A stretch of 64,000 nt of DNA from NCBI GenBank assembly GCA_016808115.1, contig JAEQBH010007389.1:60531-124530 (forward strand), written 5' to 3'. Positions 11,240-23,065 of the stretch are shown piece after piece. The notes beneath the pieces are model-generated. The model was not told the origin of the DNA. It did no database searches and was given only the letters and a program-made list of their open reading frames with translations. Source of the DNA: Tetrastigma voinierianum (Eukaryota > Streptophyta > Magnoliopsida > Vitales > Vitaceae). Numbering within the stretch: position 1 is the stretch's first letter; each line of letters starts with the position of its first letter. The position numbers and the translations under genes were made by a program.

Positions 11240-12775
11240 ATCATGATGAAAAAACAACAAAATGAAGCAAGGAGACAGGAGTTCTTGTCTAACCCAGCCA
11301 ATGTCGTGACCCAGCTGCGATATCACGACATCGATGAAAATCTTAGAAGACATTACCCGCTTTGGTATTATTACGACGTGAAGTGGAGCTTGAAGACATA
11401 TATTGGATTATCCACGACATCCAAAGGAAATCTAGAGAGCTGTTCATTTGGCATGTTCTGACATGCACTCACGATGTTTCGTCGATGGGCCTGGGTGGAG
11501 CCTTTTCATTTTAGCTGTTTGGCTTAGTTTCGATATCACCATAACCTTATTTATGTTATTCTAGGGTTCATATTTGAGGAGAACACCATTTTCTACTTGG
11601 TTTCTCTTCTCATTATCTCGTCCCACTTAGGGTTTTTATTTTAGCTTAACTGCTTGAATTTGGAGTTTTCTTGAAGATCTAACCAATCGGAGGGCTTCAT
11701 TCATTCTACGGTTGAGCTTGAAGATTAGTTCATCTCTCATTTCACTGGCCATCCTCAAGCTTTACTATGTTTTTAACTTTCTTTCATTATTATGGTTGTA
11801 ATAGACATAATTTAGATTGATCGATCTTTGGGTTGTAATGAATAGATAAACATTCTCTAGGGTTGATTGTTGATTTGATGTTTGATTTATATCTTTTTTA
11901 GAATAGTTTTGTGGAAGTATGCTTATGTTGTTGTTGTCGATGTAAATATTTGATGATTATGGTTGCTTATGATCAAATTGTGTATGGAAATGTGTTTAAG
12001 ACCTATTTTATAAAGATTTCATAAAGGGACATAGTGACAATTGGAAATGAACTTGGGGTCTTGGTTATTTCAAGCTAGTGTGATTTAATCAAGGTAACCT
12101 AATTAACCTAGTCAAAGAAGTTTAGGAAATTAGAAAAGTCTAGTACTAAATGGATTTCATTAGGGTAAGACATCAATTAACATTGTGTGGGGGTTGTAAG
12201 GACCTAACTATGACCTACTCTTGCATAGTCTAGGTTGTTTTTATTGCAAGGACATAACTGTGAACAATATAATGCCTCAGGAAAGAATTACCTTAGAAAA
12301 GTATCACCCTAATTACCTAGAAGGATGTAACTGTGAATAGGGGGTTAGTGTGAGAAATTAGGGAGAGACACAAAAGTGAGAACCTCATGCCTTTTACTTG
12401 GATGAACACAAGTTGTACTTTAACTTAACTCATGCTTAATTAATATAAATCGAGAAGCATCAAAGAAAGCAATCAACCTTAGTTGTTCACCCTTGAGTCT
12501 TTCTTCTGGTTTAAGTAATTCCTTACTAGTTAAGCATAAGTCATCCCTGTTTGTCTTGGTTTCTGCTTTTGTTTGAAAATCTTCATTAAATCAGTGATCA
12601 CTTGGATGGTAGATGACGAGTAACTAGGGTACTTAGTCCTCACTGAACCACATTTTCCCCATGGGATCGATATTCGGATTTTAAAAAGAAATCCACTTTT
12701 ACTACTTTGTTGCCCATGCACTTTCAGAAAGTTTAGGTTTTTAATTTTATACAACACTCAAAGAGCCTAAGAAAG
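11240..12775 (+). repeat. Athila-like 5' LTR, start not resolved
   Basis: The right end is fixed by the decayed Athila-type primer-binding site at 12780. The upstream sequence has features of Athila LTRs: a TGTCGTGAC/ATCACGACATCG motif near 11298-11335, and a GGGATCGATATTCGG phrase near 12662 close to the LTR end. I could not place the left end; 11240 is only where LTR-like sequence becomes plausible. No clear 3' LTR partner is present. Confidence 0.5.
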
Positions 12776-12779
12776 TTTT

Positions 12780-12800
12780 TGGTGTTGTTGTTGGGGATCG
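12780..12800 (+). promoter_or_regulatory. Athila-type primer-binding site, deaminated
   Basis: The plus strand reads TGGTGTTGTTGTTGGGGATC. The usual Athila/Tat site is TGGCGCCGTTGCCGGGGATC, so every difference is a C-to-T change, most of them at CpG. This is the pattern left by methylation-driven deamination. It lies between the LTR and gag, as required. Confidence 0.8.
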
Positions 12801-13009
12801 AACGATTCGATGTTTGGATTGATATTTTGGTTAAAAAGAAGTTTGCTACTTTGAGCAAAATTTCTTCATTTCATTATATTTCTTTTTATCTTTGTATTCG
12901 ATTTATTCATTTTCGTTTTCGAGGTGTGTTTTGTGTTTTCGGGTAATTGGTTGCATGCATCGGAAGCCTATATCTGAATTGTTTCATTTTAATTATGAAA
13001 TTGAAATAA

Positions 13010-14820
13010 CTTTGAGAAATATGAAAAAGTCAAAAGTTGAACAACTCATAATGGAAGACAACAAAAGTGACAGATACAGTGGGGGGCATAGTAATCAAAA
13101 TGAATTACCTGAAATCTGAGAACACCGCATTAGGAGATTGTTGTTGAAACCTATGGCAATAGGAACTACTCGGAATACGATGACAAACAATTGATGCGAA
13201 ATTATTTTGAGTTAAGAGCAGGCTTGATCTCAATGTTACAACAATAGAGTTTGGTGGGCATCCTTCTAAAAAATCCCAAATGGGCATGTCTCAAATTTTC
13301 TTGAGTTGTGTGAGTCTGATTAAAATGAATGGGGTATATCACAATGTGATTAAATTGACACTATTTCCCTTTTCTCTCAAAGAGAAGGCTAGGAATTGGT
13401 TCCATAACCTAGCCTAAAGATCAATTGAAACATGGGGAGATATGGGTGAGTCATTTTTGACAAAGTATTTCCCATCCCAATTCATCTCTCAACTCAGAGC
13501 ATAGATCACCCAATTTAGGAAACTAGAGCAAGAAACTTTGTATGATGCATGATATCGCTTTAGAGAGTTGCTAAGAAGATGCCCACAACATGGGTATGAG
13601 CTTTGGTCTCAAGTACAAACCTTCTACAACGGGTTAAATTATTTAACAAGGAGTTTAGCAGATGCAACCTGTGGGGGTTCCATTACAAGCAAAACGGCTA
13701 AGGAAACACATCAACTTTTCGAGGAGTTGGCCAAAAATAACTACCAAGCTCCTTCGGAAAGATTGAATGGAAGAAAACTGGGTGGAATTTTGCAAAGTGG
13801 ATGAAATATCTTCATAGAAGCCAAGTTTGGTGCTTTGATGAACAGGCTAAATCAACAATCCACAAGAGAGCCTACCATGGGGGAGATAGTCTATAAGCAA
13901 GCTCAAGGTGCTATGGTGCTAGATCCATCTTTTCAAGTTGAGAATGCCAACTTTATGCAAAATAGAGGACATGTTTTCTGACCTAACAACAATTCTCCCA
14001 CTCATTATAATCTAGGTTTGAGAAATTATGAAAATCTCTTTTATGGCAATCAAGCAAATGTGTAACAACCTCCTCAACATTTTAGTTCTCACAATGCACC
14101 TCCAGGATTTAAAGGGCATAGAGCTTTGAGCTCAAATTATCAAGGTCAGAAGAGGCAGCCCAAGTTTGAAGAGAATGTTCTAACTCTCTTAAATGACATG
14201 AAGAAGAACAATGATGACCGCATAGTCAACTTAGAGAAAGAACAAGTGAGCATAAAGGCCTCTCTTAAAACCATGGAAAATCAAATGGGGCAGTTGACAC
14301 TTTCAATGAAAGAAAGCCCATCAAGGTCATTTCTAAGTGATATGGAAAATAAACCTAAAGAGTGCAAATCTATCATTCTAAGGGTGGAAGAGCTTGAGAT
14401 CTTAAGGAAGTTGAAAAGAAGAAAATTGGAAGTTGAAAATGAGGAAGCTAAGGCGGACAAGAAAGAGGAGAATGAAAAAGAAAAGTTCACACTGAGAATA
14501 ATCACATTTTCGAATAACCCTCCCTTAATTGTTCCTCCTTGCCATTTCCATAAAGATTTAGAAAGGCTAAGTTGGATGAAAAATTTTCAAAGTTCATAAA
14601 CATCTTCAAGAAACTTGAAGACATTCCATCTATGGATGCAGTGGCTCAAATGCCTAATTACGTCAAGTTCATGAAAGAAATTATGGGTAACAAGAAAAAT
14701 CTTGATGCATATTGGCATTGTAAGTTATACGAGAAGTGTAGTGCAATTATTCAAAGAAAGCTCCCAAAGAAGCTTAAGGACCTGGGAAGTTTTACTATCC
14801 CGTGTGTCATTGGGAGTCTA
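13010..14820 (+). pseudogene. Athila-like gag
   Basis: A degenerate Gag is spread over several frames. Near 13190-13290 translation gives a fragment of the retrotransposon gag domain. At 13568-13804 there is a clear open stretch beginning LLRRCPQHGYELW, then VQTFYNGLN, then an EELAKNNYQ motif, all characteristic of Athila Gag. At 14126-14599 an open frame of 157 residues forms a lysine/glutamate-rich coiled-coil-like segment, followed by a frameshift and then AQMPNYVKFMKEIM (14650-14690), the segment that leads into protease. Gag would form particles for reverse transcription. The gene is inactive. Confidence 0.88.
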
Positions 14821-14987
14821 CTTTTAACAAGGCACTGTGTCACTTGGGAGCAAGCATTAATTGAACACCATTATTAGTTGTGAAGAAATTGAATTTGGGG
14901 GAGTTGACACCCACTACACTTTCATTGCAGATGGCTGATAGATCACTGACTTATCCCAAGGGTATTATAGAAAATGTGATGGTAAGG
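14821..14987 (+). pseudogene. Athila-like aspartic protease, first part
   Basis: The reading runs on from gag. The active-site region translates as CHLGASIN, where the catalytic Asp expected in D-L-G-A-S is His (codon at 14841-14843). A stop follows within four residues. Downstream, MADRSLTYPKGIIENV is well conserved. The reading is then cut at 14987 by a solo LTR and resumes at 16687 with the segment translating as FIFPVDFVVLDMEE. Confidence 0.88.
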
Positions 14988-16681
14988 TGTTAGAGAAGTC
15001 TTTGTAAGGGCATCACCTTTAGCACTTATTATACGTCTTATATTCATTTATAATAAACACATCTTCATTTCTTTGATATTCATTTAATATATGAATTGGT
15101 AGCGATCTCAAATCAATTAATGAAGTCCTTGATACATTACATAGCATAAAGGAAATCATGATTGTAATCATGATAATGAGATTCCTATTATGTGTAATTA
15201 TGTCAATCTAAACTATCCCTAGTCATAGGATCAACAAGATTGAACATTGTTGATCCGGACATACTAGCACATGCTGTACTCCTTGATTTGATCAAGCAGA
15301 TGATCTCATAAACTATGATCATTGTGATGATTAGAGTAGACATGTGGATCCTTGCTAAGAGTAGCTAAATTTATCAGAGACTTGCTATGAGACAATCATA
15401 TGGATTATCTATTCAAACATCGATGATAGATCTCATCATAGCAATGTGCAAGTATCAGACTTAGAGTGCTCAATATCTTGGATACTAATTCTATACTTTG
15501 ACTTTGATCCTTGTTGCCTCAAGAGAGATTACTAGTAGGGTGATGATTGGGTATAGCTTAAGGTATTCGAAGGTAATTGAGTAGCCAATAAAGAATTCAC
15601 CACTCCTGATAGAAGGAGGGTATACCCTAGGCCATCTTATAAAGATCACTACTTGAAATCTCTGGCCAAAGTAATCATTCCATGAAGAAGAGTCTTCAGT
15701 GGCATGCTTTGTGAGTAATGGATCTTAGAGACAAGATAAATACACTTGGGTTAGTTCATCTAGTGGGAGCAGATGCATGGTCCATTCTCTGAACCAAGTC
15801 GGGTATAGTATGGAGTGAAAGGATAGCATTGCATAATATATTGCATATGGAAAGGTTCGTAGTCAAACCCTTGTGCCAGATCAGTGGGGAGTCATGATGT
15901 GTTCTTCCGGATACGACTCTTAACTTGCTTGAATCAAAGGGTTGATTCAAGTGGCCAACATAATTGGAAACCTAATGGGTCACACACTTAGAAGGTTTGA
16001 AGAATGAGCATAATGGTCTTGGATGGGATCCAAGCCGAGAGATAGTAATTTGGATGAGATCTGAATTGAAGAATAATGCTTAGGGATTGGATCATTTAGG
16101 GATTAGGAGAATCCTAGAGTCATTTGGATGACCATATGGGTCATTAGGCTCATTCTTGGGCCTAAAGCCCATGAGGATGCACACTACATGCATAGGGATG
16201 CATGTATGCACCACCCTCCCCACCCATCTTTAATGAGGGGAACTATGGTCCTTTCCTTAATGTGTTTGGCTTATATTTAAGCTAAACATCGAGACCCTAA
16301 TCAACGAGCCGTGGTTCACATCTTGGAGAAGAGAAAAACGTTTCTCTCATCTCTTCTAGCCTTCTCTCAAAAGGCTTGATCTTAGCTAGCAACATAGATC
16401 AAGCCCCTTAGCCATCCTTGAGGTTTCTTTTCCAACCTTCGTGCGGATCACCATTAGAGGTGCTGCACTTGGAACACTCATGGTTTGCTACACATCTTCT
16501 CCAAAGGAAGCATCATCTACACATCAAGGAGGGTTTGAAACTACAAAGTATGGTTCTAAACACCTATGAAGCTGGTGTGGAGCTTGATGATTGAGACAAT
16601 CCATGGATGAGATTTTTTTTATGTAATTTTTTGTATTCCGTTGTGCTTTGCATGAGATGCAACCCCGAAAAAAACCCTACA
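14988..16681 (+). mobile_element. Solo LTR inserted in Athila protease
   Basis: The inserted DNA begins TGTTAGAGAAG and ends CCCTACA, giving TG...CA termini, with no internal coding region. Flanking 5-mers are TAAGG (14983-14987) and AAAGG (16682-16686), matching at four of five bases, as expected for a 5-bp target duplication. The protease reading on both sides joins cleanly, which fixes the boundaries. A TATA-like TTATATTTAAG occurs near 16270. Length is 1,694 bp. TG...CA ends and long non-coding content support an LTR left by recombination between the two LTRs of a parent element. The superfamily cannot be told. Confidence 0.85.
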
Positions 16682-16870
16682 AAAGGTTGACTAGTTCATA
16701 TTTCCAGTAGACTTTGTAGTTTTGGATATGGAAGAAGACAAAGAGCCTGGCTGATTTTAGGTAGATCATTCCTACGCCTTCGAATGAGAGCATTGATAGA
16801 TGTGAAGAATGGGGAGTTGATACTCAGAGTGGGGGAAGACTAAGAGAAGTTCAACCTATATCAGAGTTTG
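16682..16870 (+). pseudogene. Athila-like protease, second part
   Basis: After the solo LTR, translation gives FIFPVDFVVLDMEED, then LILGRSFL, then ALIDVKNGEL, in the order found in Athila protease. A stop or frameshift separates some segments. Together with 14821-14987 this forms one split domain. Confidence 0.85.
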
Positions 16871-17099
16871 AAGTTTGTAGATGATGACAGAGCTATTTGC
16901 ATGAGTAGACAGTTTGATTCCTTTTAGAGATATGTTGATTTATGATTTCATGGAAAGAGATCCTCTTGAAGATTGCTTAATCCAATCACTCTCCGTAGAA
17001 GAATTGAAAATGTGAAAAGATAGCTTCTAGTCTTGAGTTGGTGGAAACTATTATGAGTCTTGAATAGAGTGAAGAGGTTGTAGTTGTAGAAGAAGAGCA

Positions 17100-17900
17100 G
17101 AAAACTCATGATGGCTTAGTGATTAAGGAACTACCAAAACACCTCCGCTATGTTTTCTTAGGTGAGAATGGTACCAAACTAGTGATTGTTTAAGCAACTT
17201 TGAATGATGAGATGGAAAAAGAGCTTTTGGAAGTTCTCAGGAAGAATATAGGAGCTTTTGCATGGTATGTTGAAGACATAAAGGGCATTAGTCCATCTAT
17301 TTGTATGCAAAATATTCTCATGGAAGATAGTAGGCCCACGGTTGAAAGCGCACGAAGATTGAACCTGGTAAGTAGTGAAAAAGGAAGTACTCAAGTGGCT
17401 AAACCCTGGTTTTATATATGCTATTTCAGACATTACATGGGTGAGTCTAGTTCAAGTAGTTCTAAAACGCCAGGGGTATGACCAGGTTGTAAGAACCAAG
17501 GATCGTTAATTTCTACTCGTATGGTCGGGATGTGAGTGTGCGTGATTCTGAGAGCTCAATAAGGCCACGGAATGATCATTTCCTTTACCTTCATTGATCG
17601 AGATGCTTGATAGATTAGCGAGGCATTACATACTCGCATTTCTTGGATGGGTACTCGGGATATAATAAAATTGTGATAATCCTAGAAGATAAAGAAAAGA
17701 CCAGGTTCAAATGTCCATATGGAATATATGCCTTCCAAATAATGTCGTTTGGCACACAGCGCTCTGACTACTTTTCAAGCGATTTTGCGATTTGGTTGAA
17801 AAATATAATGGAAGTCTTCATGAATGATTTGTCGATATTCGAGGCACGACCATTGTGTCCATAACTTGAATACGGTCTTGGAAAGATGTAAAGCGAAGAA
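17100..17900 (+). pseudogene. Athila-like reverse transcriptase
   Basis: The domain is fragmentary. An N-terminal lead-in at 17118-17370 reads ELPKHLRYVFLGE, then DIKGISPSICM. A middle part near 17630-17760 reads MDGYSGYNKI, then CPYGIYAFQIMSFG. The catalytic box at 17817-17828 translates as FMND where the family has FMDD, so the first of the paired Asp residues is Asn. RT would copy the element RNA into DNA. Frameshifts near 17480-17640 remove the segment that carries the first catalytic Asp. The order with protease, RNase H and integrase is that of Ty3/gypsy elements. Confidence 0.9.
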
Positions 17901-18189
17901 TCTAGTACTCGATTGGGAGAAATGTCACTTTATGGTGAGTGAAGGCATTGTCTTGGGCATCGTAAATCAAAGGGGGGACTAAAGGTTGACAAGGCAAATA
18001 TCTCCACCATAGAAAATCTTGTGCCACCATTGAATGTCAAAGGGGTGAGGAGTTTTCTTAGACATGCAGGGTTCTATATGAGGTTTCATCAAGGACTTCT
18101 CCAAAGTTGTGAGACCATTGTGTAGATTGCTTGAGAAATATGTAACCTTTGTCTGTTTAATGAAGCACTTTATGCATTTATGGAGATTG

Positions 18190-18640
18190 AAAAAGCAATT
18201 TTAGCCCCTATATCATGATTGCATCGGATTGGAACCTCCCCTTTGAAATTATGTGTGAAGCAAGTGATTTTGCTATTAGGGTCGTCTTGGAGCAACGTCA
18301 TAAGAGAATTTTCCGTGCCATTTACTATGCGAACCACACCCTAAATAAAGCACAAGAGAACTACACCACCGCTGAAAAGGAGATGTTAGGGGTAGTTTAC
18401 TCTTGTCACAAATTTAGGTCATATATTATTGGATCCAAGGTAATTGTACACACGAATCATGCAACTATACGTTACTTGATGCAAAAGAAATATGCAAAGC
18501 CTCAACTCATTCCTTGGGTGTTGCTCCTCCAAGAATTTGGTATGGAAATTTGGGATAAAAGGGGTGTAGAGAATGTAGTTACCGATCACCTATCCCATTT
18601 GGAAAAGGCAATGACATTGCAGAACCTAAGGAAATTAAAG
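18190..18640 (+). pseudogene. Athila-like RNase H
   Basis: This is the longest readable pol segment of the element, open from 18215 to 18667. It reads ASDWNLPFEIMCEASDFAI, then YYANHTLNKAQENYTTAEKE, then VIVHTNHATIRYL, then DHLSHLE, all in family order. The third acidic position (usually TDHAA) is Asn here. RNase H removes template RNA during reverse transcription. It is followed by integrase after a gap with stops. Confidence 0.92.
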
Positions 18641-18819
18641 AGTTCTTTCTGGATGAACAAATGTTGATGGTTGATGCTTCATAGCCTTGGTATGCGGACA
18701 TTGTAAATTTCATACTTGTAAACTTTTGCTACCGGAATTAAATTCTCAACAAATGAAGAAGTTCCTTTATGATGCGAGATTCTATTAATGGGATGACCCT
18801 CTTTTGTTTCGAATATGTG

Positions 18820-19900
18820 CGGACCAAGTGGTGAGAAGATGTGTTCCAAAAGATGAATAAGATGCAATTATAACTCATTGTCACTTCTCACCTTTTAGAG
18901 GCCACTTTGGAGCAATAAAAACATCTCAAAAGGTACTACAATGCGGTTTTTATTGCCCAACTTTGTTTAAAGATTGTTTTTCCTTTGTTAAGAGATGTGA
19001 TTGTTGTTAACGGGTTGGTAATATCTCAAGGAGAAATGAGATGCCTTTGAATAATATACTAGAGGTGGAGATATTTGATATGTGGGGCATTAACTCCATG
19101 AGTCCATTTCCTTCATCCTTTGGTAATTTATATATTCTACTTGTTGTTGACTACTTACCAAAGTGGGTTGAAGCAATTGCTACTCCAAAGAATGATGCAA
19201 GTACCATGACAAAATTTGTGCATAAGAACTTTTTCACACTGTTTGGTTCACCAAGAGTCGTTGTTAGTGATGAAGGACCCCATTTTTGTAACAATGTGTT
19301 TGCTACTCTAATGGCCAAGTATGGGGTCAAGCATAGAAGGAGTTTGGCATATCATCCACAAGAAAATGGCCAAGCTAAAATCTCTAACTATGAGCTAAAA
19401 AGTATTAATTAAAAGACAATGAACACAAATAGAAAAGACTGGTCATTAATGTTAGATGATTCGCTTTGGGCTTATTGGATTGCATTCAAAACTTCGATTG
19501 GAATGTCTCCATATCGGTTGGTCTTTAATAAAGCATGTCACTTACCAGTTGAGCTCAAGCACAAGGCACTTTGGGCAATCAAGAAATTGAATTTTAACTT
19601 ACTAGCTGCAAGGGAAAAAGCTTCTCCAGCAATAGGCTTGAAAAGATGATAAATGACTATGAAAATGCTTGGATCTCTGAGGATAGAACAAAGAAGTGGC
19701 ATGACAAGCAAGTGATCATAACATAATTCAAGGAGGGAGATAGAGTGCTTCTCTTCAATTCTCAGCGGGATTATTTCTAAGGTAAACTCAAGTCTAATGG
19801 ACCCGAACCATATCTGATAATCTCCATCACACCTTATGGTGCTATTAGTTTGAGATCAGGCGTGGATTGGAGTCCCGGGTGAGACCACTACGGAAGAACT
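18820..19900 (+). pseudogene. Athila-like integrase
   Basis: A His/Cys zinc-binding region is readable at about 18860-19015 (THCHFSPFRGHFG, then RCDCC). The core opens at 19041 with EVEIFDMWGINSM, then VVSDEGPHFCN, then HPQENGQAKIS, ending at 19412. A second open segment at 19419-19649 continues with LWAYWIAFKTSIGMSPY and ELKHKALWAIKKLN. Of the catalytic D, D, E set, the first Asp is Asn (in GINSM), the second Asp is kept, and the Glu after GQ is replaced by Lys. The C-terminus (EGDRVLLFNS, then KSNGPEPY) is readable to about 19860. The enzyme is dead. Confidence 0.93.
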
Positions 19901-20399
19901 TCATAGCGGGGGACATTTCGGCTAAAGGAGTAATGGCTCAAGTCTTCTATGTCTCCTTGCATTCTTAGTTTATTGGGGCTAGTGACACTGAACTTACTAC
20001 TTCTTGGGGTGCTTAAGCTTATGAGATCCTTTTTCTCTTTTTGTTTATTTCCTTTGATTACCTTGTTTTGGTTTTTTCCTGGGATCCTAGGTGTGTTTAA
20101 TGTGTTTGTTTTAGTATGTTTGAGTTTCAGGTTCTAATAAACAGATGTGTTTGTCAAGTCTCGACAATCTTGGAATGAAACATGAAAGTGGGTACATTGA
20201 ATGAGTAATAACGAGTTTAGAAGGATAAAGAGAAGTCTTGGGAATTTTGAGAACAAAATGAGTGAAATACCTTATTTGAGAAGGTTTTAAATGAGGAACA
20301 AGAGTATTTGAGGTGAAAAGATGAATCATAGAGGTTTTGGAAGCAATGTAGTGGATTTGAAAGGCAAAGAGAGGCATTTATTTGAGAAATTAGTTGGAT
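19901..20399 (+). other. Athila 3' region after pol, no convincing gene
   Basis: A Leu/Phe-rich open frame (19949-20137) follows pol, and its hydrophobic character comes from a T-rich stretch. Some Athila elements encode an env-like protein here, but I see no domain to support that. The rest is non-coding. Confidence 0.4.
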
Positions 20400-21720
20400 G
20401 TCGCGACATCAGGCATCCACAATCCCGACATACTCACCGGTATGTCGCGACATCCGAACCTGGATGTCATGACATCCAATAACCCTTCCCAAACCTCTCT
20501 AGCATATCGCGACATGCACTTTGATGTTACGACGTCTTCCCGATTTTATGAATTTTAAATAACAAACACCTTTCATTTACCATCCTCGACTATGCTCTTC
20601 AGCTATTCTCTTTACCAACACCATCTTCATTCTTTTCTAAACCTTTCTAACACCATTTCTGATCATCCTCCATTTTCCCTCCCATCACCCTCCTACTCTT
20701 GTCCCCAGCTCTCAACTTATTTCATTCCACCATTCCCACTTCAAACCTTAGCCTCCATTTTGCATAGAGAGTTCAACAAATTCAAGTTGTTTAGTTACCA
20801 TGGTTTGTCTGGGCGGTCACACTCTTTTCTTGAACTCAAATGGGAGTGGTTTGAGCACCATTTGAGTTCAAAGAAAGGTCAACCTTTCAAATGTTAAAAG
20901 TCCCAACATAGCTAGAATAGCCCCTAAGAAAATAAAGACTACCTCTCGCCACTTATGAGTGTAAAACTCATCTATTTTTAAGCCCATTTTTCATGTATAT
21001 TTGAGGCTTAAAAGTTCAATTTAATACAAAATAATGGAGTCTTCACCCCAAATTTGTGTTTTGCGGGAATTTAGAGAAAAAAGCAAAATCAACAAAGCAA
21101 CAAAAATGGCTAAGGCAGAAAAATCTGAATGTCGTGACAAATTTCACCTTTGTCGCGATAAAACTCAAGGCAACCAGCAAAAGGAATGTCGAAACAATCG
21201 GAGCCTTGTCGCAACAAATTTTGAGAAGAGTTCTTAAGGAAGCAACAGAACCTTTGTCGCAACATTTCCAAACTTTGTTGCGATCACGGTTAAAACAAAG
21301 AGCAGATTGAAAGAATATTTGCGACATTTCAATGTTGTCGCACGACATATTATGTGAAGAGAGTAGAAAAAGTGTGTCGTGACATATCGCAACTTTGTCG
21401 TGACAAACTATAAGGCAAATGATAGCTAAACATTGTCACGATAACAAAAATATGTCACTACAAAAGATGAGCATAAATCTTGAAGAAACACTGGAATTAT
21501 GTCGTGACATAGAAATGATTATTCTTGAAAAACAAGGCGGAGACTAAGGAATGTAAGTATAGAAAATATTGTCACGACAAAAGCGACAGAAGTTCACAAA
21601 AGTTTGTGTGACAAGAAACCTCCCTGAATCCACTAGTCTGAGGCAAGGAAAGAATGTTAGACATTTAAAACTTTGTCGCAACAATTTATTAGATGAAGTT
21701 AGCTGGACTTTGTCGCGACA
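20400..21720. repeat. Dispersed array of TGTCGCGACA-like palindromes
   Basis: The palindrome TGTCGCGACA and its decayed forms (TGTCGTGACA, TGTCATGACA, TGTCACGACA, TGTCGCAACA) recur at about 20400, 20447, 20466, 20505, 21132, 21151, 21207, 21256, 21336, 21375, 21400, 21435, 21500, 21570, 21678 and 21711. Spacing is irregular, so this is not a simple tandem repeat. A related pair occurs in the presumed 5' LTR near 11298-11335, so it probably belongs to the 3' region or LTR of the Athila element. Between 20540 and 20960 there is a pyrimidine-rich gap without the motif. Confidence 0.7.
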
Positions 21721-21888
21721 AATAAAAAGGGAATCTTCATTTTTTTTTTCTCTTTTTTTATTATATTTTTTTCTTTTTCATTATTTTTTTTCTTTTTTTT
21801 TCTTTCAAAAACTTGATTGACTGATTTTGTATAGACCAAAAACTTATTAATCATGTTGGAATATTGCCATTAGAGACTAGACAATCCC

Positions 21889-22435
21889 CAGCGACAATGC
21901 GAAAAAACTTGTTTAGTGACAGGTTAAAATTGTTTTCTATTGTTTGTCTATAATATTATAATTAAAATCCAAATTGGTCTAAATCCTTTATAGGTGCACG
22001 AGTCATCTAAGTAATAAAGTGGATTATAAGTCCAAATATCATTCCCACAAGGATTGATGAGAAAATTTAAAAATGAAGTACCCCTACTACTAAAAATCAT
22101 CACTATTTGAACCAACAATTGGATAAATGTAACTACTAGCATAACTGAAGTAATAATATTTTTGTCAAATTTTTCTTTAATGAAATCTAATTGGATTAAA
22201 AGTTTCTCTGAGATTTAATAACACTGGGAATGAGAAAAATGTAATGATTATCTATTTGCATATTGTTCAAAAGAAAAACAACATAGTTATGAGCCCGAAT
22301 ACTGGATTTGCCCAAGAACGTAATAGTATAGCCTTGGAATACCTCATGACACTATACATTTCACTATTTAGAACACCATATTCGTAAACATGGTTAATGG
22401 ATCTTAAACAGATGATTCGTGTAAATGCCGTAGGG
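21889..22435 (-). repeat. Minus-strand LTR end with Athila/Tat-type PBS
   Basis: The plus strand at 21889 reads AATCCCCAGCGACAATGCG, the reverse complement of a decayed GCGCCGTTGCCGGGGAT site. Beyond it, 22000-22070 read on the minus strand gives CCTTGTGGGAATGATATTTGG, typical of the LTR 3' end in Athila/Tat elements. This marks a second element, opposite in direction to the one at 11240-21830. Its interior is not recognisable below 21889, so it is truncated. Confidence 0.6.
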
Positions 22436-23065
22436 TATCCTGAATCAACAAAATTTATACCTAATACCTCCTACTGCTGTAGCATTGCTACTACAGTTTA
22501 GTGGCTCTAGGATCGTCCACGGAGATGGGTTTTCTTCGTAGAAATGACTAATACTGAGGTTTTACACTAGTGATTTCTCTTTGGTTGTTAGGATTTGATA
22601 AAAAAAATGGTTGTAATGGTTGAAAACTGAAAATAAAAAAGGTTAAAATGTAAAAAAGAATTCCTTGAAGTGTTAGGTATTTGGGCTTAGGTTCCTGGGC
22701 AAATGAGGTTTCGGGTGCTTTTCCTCGCGTTAGGGAGGATGACCTATAGTTATCTGAACCGATTCTTCTTTAGCTATGAAAGCTAACCCCGAAATAACTA
22801 TCATTTAAGGAAATGGTATTCATTGAGCATTAATGGTGTTTGAGAACTTGATAAACCGTATCTCATGACTCACCTTCCATTAACTAATAATAGATGGTAA
22901 CTAATGAATCTCGGTGGATCTAGCAATAAGCATCACGAACCTAAGATTATCAAATGCGGATCGTTTCCAAAGGTGCATCGAAGGGATCAGCCTAGAGTTC
23001 AAAGGAAACACATAAATGTGGTGAATACTGCGTTGAAAACGTAAACCTCTTGAGTTTACACAGGT
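22436..23065 (-). repeat. Tat/Ogre-type LTR fragment, minus strand
   Basis: The stretch from AATCAACAAAATTTATA (about 22445) through CCTCCTACTG and GTAGCAT-GCTACT to GATGGGTTTTCTTCG (about 22537) matches 30618-30712 closely, and weaker similarity continues for some hundred bases. It ends where the chromovirus LTR starts near 23066. No coding sequence is attached. Confidence 0.6.

Noticed and set aside
19949..20137. Env-like membrane protein after Athila pol
   Set aside because: The hydrophobic character comes from a T-rich stretch; only 62 residues, with no signal peptide plus domain organisation that I can recognise.
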